A stretch of DNA of 64,000 nucleotides, taken from contig JAKSDA010000389.1 in assembly GCA_022360315.1 (NCBI GenBank), positions 1-64,000 of the forward strand, in the 5' to 3' direction. Positions within the stretch are counted from its first letter, which is position 1. Each line of letters begins with the position of its first letter. The notes under the pieces are model-generated. The model saw only the letters and a list, made by a program, of their open reading frames with translations. It searched no databases and was not told the DNA's origin. Shown one piece after another: positions 37,551-46,600 of the stretch. The position numbers were made by a program, and so were the translations under genes. This DNA is from Pseudomonadota bacterium (GTDB taxonomy: Bacteria; Myxococcota_A; Polyangia; Haliangiales; Haliangiaceae).

Positions 37551-40291
37551 AAGAGCGCCACGCACGTGCGCTCGACGAGGTCTTCGAAGCGGTCATCGAC
37601 CTGCCTCCGGGCCAGCAGTCGGCTCAACTCGATCGCCTGTGCGAGGGCCGGCCCGAATTCCGCCGCCAGCTCGAGGCTCTGCTCGCGGCTGACCGTCGCC
37701 CCGATGGCATACTGCCCAGACTGCCCGCGAGCGCGTCATCGGAGGGCGCAGCATCTGCTGGCAAAAAACCCGAGATCGCGGCGACAGAACTCGCCACAGG
37801 GCCTACCCGAGAGGCAAATACCCCGAGCCATGCCGGGGATGGCTGCTCGCCACTGGGCCGCATGGCGGGGAGCTACCGCATTGTCGAAGAGCTGGCTCGT
37901 GGTGGCATGGGCATTGTCTATGTCGGGCTTCACGAAGAGCTCGAGCGACGTGCAGCGGTGAAGATCTTGCCTGCATCGGTGGCTCGAGACCCGGAGTTGG
38001 TCCGGCGCTTCAAGACCGAAGCGCGAGCAGCGGCCGGACTCGGTCATCCCGGCATCGTGGATGTCATCGATATCGGGCGCCTCGACCGGGGCGATCTGTA
38101 TATCTTGATGGAGCTACTCGATGGCGAGTCCGTCGAGCGGCGTTTGCGCAGTGGGCGAAGGTTGCCCGAAGCCACCGCAGTGGCTCTTGTGCAGCAGGCC
38201 GTGCGAGCGCTTGCTGCGGCCCATGCACAGGGCATCGTGCACCGCGATCTCAAGCCGGCCAATATGTTCCTGGTTCCCGATCCAGAGGTTCCCGGCGGCG
38301 AGCGGGTCAAACTCCTCGACTTCGGCATCGCCAAGCTGGTCGAGAAACCCACCGAAGACATGACCAGGCCCGGCGTCGTGGTGGGAACCCCCCAGTACAT
38401 GGCACCGGAGCAGTGCAGAAGTGCGGCCGATATCGACGTACGGGCCGATCTTTATGCTGTAGGGGTGATCCTGTTCAGGATGTTGTGCGGGCGCCTGCCA
38501 TTCGTCAAGGCCAGTCCGATCGAGTACCTCATGGCCCATCTTCACGATCCGGCACCGCGGTTGCTCGACCTCGAACCGACCGCATCACCCGAGATCGCGG
38601 CGATCGTGCAACGCCTGCTCATGAAGGAGCCCGAAAAACGCTTTGCGTCGGCCGAAACGCTCCTCACTGCGCTCGAACAGGCCAGGACCGAGAACCGGCC
38701 AGCCGATCAAAAAGCCGGCCAGCCGGCCGACAGTACACCCGGGCCAGCGCCTCATCCGTCGATGACCACGGCACAAGACCCAGGTCTGCCGGCCGGGCAG
38801 CCGGCGACAACGCGCACGATGGCCACGGGCCGGCTCGCCCTGGCAGTCGTGGCCTTGCTGGCCCTGGCCGCCCTGGCAAGTATTGCACTGTATTGGCCGC
38901 GTACCCGGGTACCGCCGTTTTCGCGCACCGGCGGTCTGGTCCTGGCCGCTCCGTGGCTCGCTTCCAAAGAGCTGCGCCAGGCTCATACCCGGCTGTGTGA
39001 CGAGCTCCGAGAGCTCGGTGAGCATTCTATCCGTTGTGTCGACCTGTCTCTGCGCGCCTCGCCAAAGGACCTGGTCGGTAGCTCGGCCGAGGCGGGTGCC
39101 TCACTGGTCGCGATGGTCGAGTCAGGTCCATTGTTGCGGCTCATTCCAGTCCCCGGAGTCCGTGGCGAGGAGTGGCTGGCCTCGATTCGCGATCTCGCCA
39201 TTGCCTCGCCCACCACCCGGGCCGAGCTGGCCAGGCTCCTGCACGCCCTGAGCTGGACCACGGCCAACGAGCCGAGCAATTATCCCAGTGAGATCGCGGT
39301 TCCAGATCCGCTGTGGGCTGGCAACCAGGTGACAGTCCTGGCCATGTTTCTGCGCTATCTCGCTGGCCAGAGCGACACACTGCCTGCCCGCAGCTCCGGG
39401 ATCTTGGCCAAACTGACCAAACAGTGCCGAGATGCCGGTGATTTCCCACAAACCTGGCATTGCAGCCTGGCCCACTACCTTCGCCACGCCCTTTTCGAGC
39501 CCGATGCACCCGGCGGGCAAACATGGCTGGAGCAGGTCGCCCACAGTGGACCCAAGGGCATTGCCCTGGTTACCGCGCTCCACCTCGCCAAACAGCGCTG
39601 CCGGGACGACCCGACTTCGGTCTTGCCCATCGTGCAGCGCATGGGCGCCCTCTATCCAGCACCGCGGTGCGAGCGACTGTCGCTTGTACCCGTGGCCAGT
39701 TGTCTGGTCAGCAAAGAGAAGCAGGTGGCCTCCTGGGTAGGAGAGCTGGCGTTTCCCGACATGGAACGCTTCGGTCACTGTGACGATGAAATGCGGGCCC
39801 GCGTGGTCGCGCAACGCGGTTTCTGGTTCGCCGGGGCCGGAAAATGGTCGCAGGCAGCCAGCGACTACCTTCTCGCGGCTACCTGGGCCCCCGACAATCC
39901 CAATCACATCCTGGATTGGGCCGAATGCACGCTGCAACAGAAACCCCTCGCCGCGGTCGATAGAAGGAAGGTGAGAGATCGGCTACGAGGGGCGACCATT
40001 CCGCCGCAGTACCAGATTCAGGCCCGGTATCTGTCCTGGCTGGCAGCGTGGAACGACGCCGATGCCATGGCTGTCCAGGGGCGAGAAATCTGCCGCCGCT
40101 ACCGCTTGCTGCCCGATGGGGCCACAGCCATGCAGCCCATCGAGTCCCTCAAGACCATGGTATGCACCGGGAGTGGCGCCAATGCGCGGGCCGGGTGCAC
40201 CGCATATCGGATTCTCACCGCTGCCAAGGACCAAAACGCCGCGCACTCACTGCGATCGGCTCTGGCCTGCCCAGCGGCGGCCGATCACTAG
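37547..40291 (+). CDS. Membrane Ser/Thr protein kinase partner of the ECF factor
   Basis: A 914-residue kinase. The first 60 residues carry an ECF-kinase type helical region (FEAVIDLPPGQQSAQLDRL), followed by the kinase domain (about 110-390): ARGGMGIVY loop, Lys139, HRDLKPAN (232-239), DFGIAK near 257, and YMAPEQ. A Pro-rich linker leads to one membrane segment (about 431-450, LAVVALLALAALASIALYW). The C-terminal 460 residues lie outside, with scattered Cys and TPR-like helices; no clear family. So an outside signal would control an inner kinase. GTG start overlaps the sigma gene stop, with GAGGAG upstream. Confidence 0.9.
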   Translation: MKERHARALDEVFEAVIDLPPGQQSAQLDRLCEGRPEFRRQLEALLAADRRPDGILPRLPASASSEGAASAGKKPEIAATELATGPTREANTPSHAGDGCSPLGRMAGSYRIVEELARGGMGIVYVGLHEELERRAAVKILPASVARDPELVRRFKTEARAAAGLGHPGIVDVIDIGRLDRGDLYILMELLDGESVERRLRSGRRLPEATAVALVQQAVRALAAAHAQGIVHRDLKPANMFLVPDPEVPGGERVKLLDFGIAKLVEKPTEDMTRPGVVVGTPQYMAPEQCRSAADIDVRADLYAVGVILFRMLCGRLPFVKASPIEYLMAHLHDPAPRLLDLEPTASPEIAAIVQRLLMKEPEKRFASAETLLTALEQARTENRPADQKAGQPADSTPGPAPHPSMTTAQDPGLPAGQPATTRTMATGRLALAVVALLALAALASIALYWPRTRVPPFSRTGGLVLAAPWLASKELRQAHTRLCDELRELGEHSIRCVDLSLRASPKDLVGSSAEAGASLVAMVESGPLLRLIPVPGVRGEEWLASIRDLAIASPTTRAELARLLHALSWTTANEPSNYPSEIAVPDPLWAGNQVTVLAMFLRYLAGQSDTLPARSSGILAKLTKQCRDAGDFPQTWHCSLAHYLRHALFEPDAPGGQTWLEQVAHSGPKGIALVTALHLAKQRCRDDPTSVLPIVQRMGALYPAPRCERLSLVPVASCLVSKEKQVASWVGELAFPDMERFGHCDDEMRARVVAQRGFWFAGAGKWSQAASDYLLAATWAPDNPNHILDWAECTLQQKPLAAVDRRKVRDRLRGATIPPQYQIQARYLSWLAAWNDADAMAVQGREICRRYRLLPDGATAMQPIESLKTMVCTGSGANARAGCTAYRILTAAKDQNAAHSLRSALACPAAADH

Positions 40292-40337
40292 CCGGAATTG
40301 CTCGTCATGCAGCGTGCACGTATGTGCGATCAGGGGG

Positions 40338-40384
40338 CACGCGTGTGCAATGACATGGGCGTGCAATCCATTTCGGTCAATCAT
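40338..40384. repeat. Left direct repeat flanking a lipoprotein gene
   Basis: CATTTCGGTCAATCAT at 40369-40384, preceded by two words GTGTGCAATG and GGGCGTGCAAT. The same set stands at 41247-41316 in the same orientation. The lipoprotein stop codon lies inside this copy. Confidence 0.6.
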
Positions 40385-41219
40385 GTATCCAGCCCGGGCG
40401 TGCGCAGCGGCGGTCGATCAAGATCAGAATTTCTCCGCGTTCATGGTTCGCCCACACAGCATCGCGAATGAACGTACCCGGGTAGTCGGCAAACGCCCGA
40501 GTATTCCCGGCTCGGCGGGCTTCTACATCGACAGCCGCGTCGCGGTGACCCGGCCCGCGGTTGCTCACCACCAGACAGTTGTGGTCGCCACGCGCGCATC
40601 GAGATGTGTCGTACCGGGAGAAAAACTGCTCTGCTGCGCGTGCAAACCAGGACGAAGCAATGGGCGCGGCAGTGGCGCGATGTCCGCGCACAGTGATCTC
40701 CCATAATTCCCGGCCAGCCGAGCTGGGCGGTGCGACTGCTGCGAGCAAGATCGGTGGACGACTGCCTTTGACTGCGGCAAATAACCTGACCACACGCAAC
40801 CCGCGAGGCTCGATTTGAATCGGCGCCGGCCGGGTTTCGACCTTGCGCAACGGCATCGCAAATAGCCGGCCTTGCCCGGCGACAAAGAGCTGGCCGGTCG
40901 CCCGGCTCACTGCCATCGAAGTTAGGCGCGCGCATTGTCGGTTGATCGGCGTGCCTTGCCCGAGCGATTGGCCGCGTCCGAGCCAGAGCACGGTGGCCTC
41001 GCCCTGAGGCGGTTTCGAGGGCCTGCCCGTGGCGCACCCGAACGACCATTTGTGAACCCGCTCGAGCGCACTGGTGCCGGGATAGCGGCACGGATCGCCT
41101 GGCGGGGGCGGCGGTGGCACTGCCGCCGGCTCGGCGGATCCGGCAGAACCGGTACAGGCGGCGAGCACTGGCAGAGCCACAGCCCAGCACCCGATGATGG
41201 AGACCACGAGGTTATGCAA
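40377..41219 (-). CDS. Lipoprotein of unknown function
   Basis: About 280 residues. Hydrophobic segment with lipobox (WAVALPVLAAC) and then a Pro-rich start (VPPPPPPGDPC). The body has SMAVSRATGQLFVAGQGRLFAM and further short beta segments, loosely like a propeller or a beta-sheet domain, but no family is recognised. Conserved Cys pairs appear (RCARGDHNC). The start is uncertain: TTG at 41219 places the signal correctly; the frame is open to 41312, but those codons lie in the repeat. Both ends of the gene are set in direct repeats. Confidence 0.6.
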   Translation of the reverse strand: MHNLVVSIIGCWAVALPVLAACTGSAGSAEPAAVPPPPPPGDPCRYPGTSALERVHKWSFGCATGRPSKPPQGEATVLWLGRGQSLGQGTPINRQCARLTSMAVSRATGQLFVAGQGRLFAMPLRKVETRPAPIQIEPRGLRVVRLFAAVKGSRPPILLAAVAPPSSAGRELWEITVRGHRATAAPIASSWFARAAEQFFSRYDTSRCARGDHNCLVVSNRGPGHRDAAVDVEARRAGNTRAFADYPGTFIRDAVWANHERGEILILIDRRCARPGWIHD

Positions 41220-41246
41220 CTCGGCAATGATACCAGCTTGCGCGCA

Positions 41247-41316
41247 AGCGGGTGCAATGGCGTGCAAGCGGGTGCAATGGCGTGCAATTGCCCGGCAGCT
41301 CATTTCGGTCAATCAT
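41247..41316. repeat. Right direct repeat with 20-bp tandem duplication
   Basis: CGGGTGCAATGGCGTGCAAG occurs in tandem from about 41247, followed by CATTTCGGTCAATCAT at 41301-41316, the same 16 bp as at 40369-40384. The word GTGCAATG and GCGTGCAA occur in both flanks. Confidence 0.6.
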
Positions 41317-41478
41317 ACATCCATCGCAGGCGTCCTCTCCTGCGCGAGGAGAAAGCGTTTTTCACTCGGTAGACGCTGATCGCGATTCGGCGATCGCAGC
41401 AAGGTTGGTACGCACAGGTGCCGCGCCCAGGGTGCGCGTGCCTGGTGCGGAAACAGAACACTTCAGGGAAAGACCAGT

Positions 41479-42870
41479 ATGGCAAACAAAATAGCGATAG
41501 TTCTCGGGTTTTTGCTGGGAACCAACACCTTATTAGCGGTTGGCATCGGACTGTCTACACTGCTGGCAGGCACCGGCTGTGAAATCCCCTGTCGCAGCGA
41601 CGAGGTTGCCGACCTGGGCTCGGCCATGGGTGATGCAGTCGCCACCGGAGTTTTGCGGTCCGATGGAGATATAACCAGTGGTAGCTGCGGCGGCAGTGGT
41701 GGCTCGGACCGGGCCTTCACGTGGACTGCCCCTGAAACCGGGCAATACATCTTCAATACCGCGGGCTCGGACGTGGATACGGTGTTGTACCTGCGCGATG
41801 GCAGAGCGTGCGGAGTTGCCGAACTGGCCTGCGACGACGACAGCGGCGCGGAACTCGGCACCTCATCGCTCGAAGTGCGGCTCGACGCCGGACAGACGGT
41901 CGTCGCCATTGTCGATGGCTTTTCGAGTGCGCAACGGGGTACGTTTGTCGTCAACGTGACCCGGATCCGCGAGCTCAATTGTCTCGATGGTGTGGACGGC
42001 GATCGCGACGGCCTGGCCGACTGCGAGGACAGTGATTGTGCCGCCTATCTGGACGCGTCCAGCGATCTCGGCTCGGCCACAGGCCAGGCGGTGTTTACCG
42101 GCGCCACCGTCGATGCACCCAACCTGGCTGAAGGCAGTTGTGGCGGTTCTGCCGAAAGCGAGGCCACGTTTCTGTGGACCGCACCAGCAGCCGGGCGTTA
42201 CACGTTTGATACCGCGGGATCCGATTTCGAAACCACGGTCTATCTGCGCGCCAACGATTGCTCGAGCAGCGCCGAGCTGGGCTGCAGTTTCTTTCAGAGC
42301 GGCGTCGAGCTGATCCTGGCCGAGGGGCAGAATCTGATTGGCGCCATCGATGGCCAGTTTGGCGAGTCGGGCTCGTTTGTCCTCAATATCGGGCAAGCGA
42401 CTGAACTGGTCTGTACCGATGGCAGCGACGGCGACGACGATGGCTTGATCGACTGTCAGGACAGCGATTGCATTCTCGGTGAGGCTGCGGTGCAGGATCT
42501 CGGATCGGCGCTGGGCAGCGCCATTGCCACCGGCTCGACCACCGACGCGCCGGCCATCAGTTCGGCAAGCTGTGGCGGCGGTGCTCCCGAGCGATTTTTT
42601 TCGTGGACCGCGCCGACCTCGGGCACGTACGCCTTTGACACCGAAGGTTCGAGTTTCGACACAGTCCTTTACCTCAAGCCGGATCTTTGCAAGTTTGCCG
42701 AGCTCAGCTGCGATGACGATGGCGGAGCTGGTACGACGTCCCGTATCGAGGTCTTGCTGGACGCAGATCAGCAGGTAATCGTCGTGGTCGACGGGTTCGC
42801 CACGGGCTCGGGATCATTTGTATTAAACGTTCAGCAAGTGACCCAACAACCCGCCATGGCGGCGCGGTAA
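41479..42870 (+). CDS. Secreted protein with three PPC-like repeats and Ca-type motifs
   Basis: A 463-residue exported protein. N-terminal hydrophobic segment (about 4-32), then three repeats of about 135 residues, each a pre-peptidase C-terminal-like beta sandwich with SCGGS, FTWTAP, YIFNTAGSDVDTVLYLR, LACDDD and a closing VVAIVDGF...GTFVVNV. The repeats are joined by Cys-framed acidic segments (CLDGVDGDRDGLADC and CTDGSDGDDDGLIDC), which resemble calcium-binding linkers seen in myxobacterial surface proteins. No enzymatic domain, so probably an adhesion or matrix protein. AGGGAAAG lies upstream of the ATG. The next genes on the strand are a lipoprotein and the CHAT gene. Confidence 0.85.
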   Translation: MANKIAIVLGFLLGTNTLLAVGIGLSTLLAGTGCEIPCRSDEVADLGSAMGDAVATGVLRSDGDITSGSCGGSGGSDRAFTWTAPETGQYIFNTAGSDVDTVLYLRDGRACGVAELACDDDSGAELGTSSLEVRLDAGQTVVAIVDGFSSAQRGTFVVNVTRIRELNCLDGVDGDRDGLADCEDSDCAAYLDASSDLGSATGQAVFTGATVDAPNLAEGSCGGSAESEATFLWTAPAAGRYTFDTAGSDFETTVYLRANDCSSSAELGCSFFQSGVELILAEGQNLIGAIDGQFGESGSFVLNIGQATELVCTDGSDGDDDGLIDCQDSDCILGEAAVQDLGSALGSAIATGSTTDAPAISSASCGGGAPERFFSWTAPTSGTYAFDTEGSSFDTVLYLKPDLCKFAELSCDDDGGAGTTSRIEVLLDADQQVIVVVDGFATGSGSFVLNVQQVTQQPAMAAR

Positions 42871-42952
42871 ATGCGACGCCAAACGGCTCATCGCGCAGCT
42901 TCGGGCCAGTTGGGGGGCCTCGCGTGTCGGCGAGGATAATCGATATGTTATC

Positions 42953-43633
42953 ATGATTGCAATGAAAGATATCGTATCGCGGTGCGCGGCCTCTCGCCTT
43001 GTCGCCGGCCTTGGAGGCGGTTTAACCGCGCTTTCGTTGCTGGCGCTGCTGTTACCCGGGTGCGCGGGGCGGCAACCGAGCGGTTATTACTGGACCAGCT
43101 CTAAGTCGGATGTCGAGCGCCAGGGTGTGCGGGTGCACGCGCATCTCCTCTTTGGCAGTATGCACTGGAATGCCGAGCCAGACCCGTGCTCGCGATGCGG
43201 CAGCGCTGCGACCGGTCCTGCACTGGAGATCGGCTGGATGTTGAATCCCCGGCTGGCGCTGCAATTCATCGACGCCCATATCCTTGTCGCCAATGCGACG
43301 AGCCGGCAGGATGGCTCGGCGATCGACCCTGACGACCAGCCTGCTGTGAGAACGCTTGTTTTTGCGCCCTCCCTGAGATACTGGTGGAGTCGACGGATTT
43401 CCACAAAAGCCGGGATTGGACTGTACAAAGTTGATTATGTCGCCGGAAATAATTCCGAGGGAACAACACTCTTTGGCGGGGTTGCTGTGGCCGGTTCGGT
43501 GGGATACGAGCTGTTATTCGTCGGGGCATGGCCTTCGGTGGACGCGGAGCTCCAGCTCGTGACCGGGCTTCCCAATGGCTCTGGCGAATTCAGCATCGCG
43601 GTTGCTCTCGGTATTGGTGTTGGGATCAATTGA
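42953..43633 (+). CDS. Outer-membrane beta-barrel-like lipoprotein
   Basis: A 226-residue exported protein. Signal with lipobox LLLPGC (Cys37). The mature part alternates polar and hydrophobic residues with aromatic turns (LEIGWMLNPRLALQFI, LRYWWSRRISTKAGIGLYKV) and ends in repeated glycine strands (SIAVALGIGVGIN), as in small outer-membrane barrels. An ATG three codons later (42962) is an alternative start. The CHAT gene begins one base after its stop, so the two are probably translated together. Confidence 0.7.
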   Translation: MIAMKDIVSRCAASRLVAGLGGGLTALSLLALLLPGCAGRQPSGYYWTSSKSDVERQGVRVHAHLLFGSMHWNAEPDPCSRCGSAATGPALEIGWMLNPRLALQFIDAHILVANATSRQDGSAIDPDDQPAVRTLVFAPSLRYWWSRRISTKAGIGLYKVDYVAGNNSEGTTLFGGVAVAGSVGYELLFVGAWPSVDAELQLVTGLPNGSGEFSIAVALGIGVGIN

Positions 43634-43634
43634 T

Positions 43635-46600
43635 ATGAGCGAGAAACATATCTATTGGCGGGGGTGCGTGCTGTGTCGGGTCACTCTCGTGATGGTCGCT
43701 GCCTCGCTCGGCTTGGCCGGATGTGGCGGCGTCCATCATGCCCGTCCGCTGTCGCGGCAGGACAGGGCCGCTCTGGCCAGTCGCCTCGACCGCGACGCCG
43801 AGGTGCTGCTGCGCCGGTGTCGGTACGAGGAGCCGGTTCGGCTCCTGTTCCGCGCCCGCATGCTGCGGTCCCGGGCCGGTGCTCCCGGTGCTGGCAGCAC
43901 AACCGGGCCAGATCGGCCGGTCACGAGCGGCCGGCGCGATCCTCGCGTCCATGCCGTGTTGACCCACGCCGCGCGTCGGGTGGCCCGGCAACAAGGCGTG
44001 CGGTCACCGGCGTACCGCACCTGCCAGCTCAGCCTGGCCAGGCTCTACAGCGAGCGCGGACAGCTCGAGCGGGCGGCAACTCTGTACCGGGATGTGTTGC
44101 GAAAGCAGCGCGGCCCGGCCAGACTCTCACCCATTGCCACAGCGGATATTCACCGGGATCTGGCCCGGGTCGAGCAGAGGATGGGCAACCACGGCAACGC
44201 CGAACGGCTGGTCGAGCGGGCTCTGGCTGCCTACCGGGCTGTCCACCGCGGGGCGCGACCCGCAGTTGCGCCGGGCCCGGCCAGAGACCGCGCTGTGCCA
44301 TCTCGACCCCGTCGGGGGCTGTATTCACAGCGAATCCACGATACCCTGGCCGAACTCGGCCACCTGTCGATGCAGCGAGGCGATCACGCCAAAGCGCTCG
44401 ACTGGTACCGGCGGATTCTTGTCGAGTTCGGCTACGGCGACTCTGTGGAGGCCAGGAGAGACGCGGGCCAGCAGGGTAAGCGAGCGGCCGGCTGGCCTCG
44501 GACGTTATTGCAAATGCGCGCGGCATGGCGGGCCGAGCGCAACGCGCGGGCTGTGGCGTACGGAGGACTGGGTCATCTCATGATCGTCCGTGGCGCCCGA
44601 GTTCAGGCCGAGATGCTACTCCAGCATGCGCTGGCGCTCTGTCGAGAAGACCAGTTGCCATGCGGCCCCGATATACTCTACCGGCTCGGACTGACCCATT
44701 TGCTGGCCCGACAGTACGGCAAGGCCGAGTCGCTCTTTTTCCGCGCCGTGCGGGCGCACGAGCTGATGTACGGCGCTGACGATCTCCGTGTGGCCGACGA
44801 TCTGGTCGGATTGGCCCGGGCGTATCTGGCTCGACGCTCGCTATCCCGGTCCGAGGCGCAGCTTGCCCGCGCTCTGCCCATCTACCAGACCCACCTGGCC
44901 GACAGCCATCCTCGCCTGGCCGAGGCGTACGCGGTACAGGCGGCACTGCGCCGGGCCCGCGGCGCCCACGACGAGGCCATCGGGCTGGCCGAGCGCGCCC
45001 TGCGCAGTCTCCTGGGCCGATCGGGACCGGCCCGGAACCTGGCTCTGCACGTGCTGGCCGACCTCGCCGAACTCTATGCCGAACGCGGCGATCGCACTGG
45101 CGTCGCAAGGCTGCTCGCCCGCGCCGGCGCCGTGGCCCGGCACGCTGGCCTGGTGCAGACCCCGCAGTTGATCGACGCTGTGGACCGATTGGCCGACGTT
45201 GCTGCGCGCCTGGGATACAACCAGCAAGCCACGGTGCTGTGGGGCGTTTGTCTCGAACTTCTGGCCCGCGAGCTGTCCAGCGCGTTTGCGATTTTATCGA
45301 CGCCGTATGCATCATCGCGTTTTGCCCAGGCCAGACGGGTGGCAACCCGGATTGTATCGTTTAGCCTGTCGCGCGCCAAAGGCGACCCCGGGGCCGCTTC
45401 GTTGGCAATGGCCGCTGTGGCGACCTTGAAGGGGCGAAGGACCGAGAGTCTGATTCGCGCTATCCGGTCGCTGCGCACTCGAGCGGCCGATTCCCGGGCC
45501 CGCTGGGGGTACCAGATCGGAGCGACGCTTCGAGCGGCCGACCCGACGTTCGATCCGGCCGGCAGGTTATTGCGAGACGTATCGCGGACCGTGACCGAGC
45601 TGTCCAGATATGCGTATGCAGGAGGGGCCAAAACGAGCCTGCTCGAGAGGCGAATTCGCGACGCAAGAGCGCGATTCGCGCATCTCGAGGGACGTATCGT
45701 GTTACACACCATCGACCCCAAATTGGACAGTTCGATGGGCCGCGGGGCGCGTCTTTTGGTGTTGGCCAGCCACATGATCAACGAGGGATCTGCCCGATCG
45801 GCCGCCGCAGCTGTACAGGCGTCCCACATGCAAGGGCGGTTGCGCCCGGGCCAGGCCCTGATCGAACTGGTTCGCTATGAGCCTTATGACTTCGACAGCC
45901 GCCGGGTTGGCCCGCCCCGCTATGCCGCCTACGTGCTGCGCTCGAGTGGCGGCACACAGGCCATCGATCTGGCTCCGGCCAGTGCGCTGGAGCCTGTCGT
46001 GCAACGCTTCCGCACCGCGATCGAGCGCCGTTGGGCCGATTTCGGGCAGATTGCCCGGCGACTCGACCAGGCTGTCATGCAACCGATCCGCTCTGCCCTC
46101 GGTGATGACCGCATGGTTTATCTCTCTGCAGACGGTGCTCTCGAGCTCATTCCATTTGCCGCTCTGCGCGATGAAAACGGCCGCTATCTGGTCGAGCACT
46201 ACTGGTTTGTCCGCGTCAACAGCGGCCGGGACATCATCGCCGGGTGGGCGCGCAACAGGGCCCGCGAGGCCGCCCTTGTGATTGGCGGCCCGAGCTATGG
46301 CGAACTCGACCCACCGCTCGAGGGCACGCCCGCATTTCGCACCAATCGCGGCGCGCGAAGCTTTGCAGAGCTGCGCTTTGACCGTCTGCCCGCCTCGGTC
46401 ACCGAAGCCAGGCGCATTGCCGCCATGGTGCCCGAGGCGGTCATGTGGCTCGGACCCCAGGCGACCGAAATGGCGCTCAAGAGCGTTCAGGGGCCCAAGA
46501 TTTTGCACATCGCGACCCATGGTTTTTTCCTGCATTCGGGTGATCAGCGCTTTGCCGGCAGGGACAACGAGCACCGATCGCTTCTCCCCATCGATCCCCT

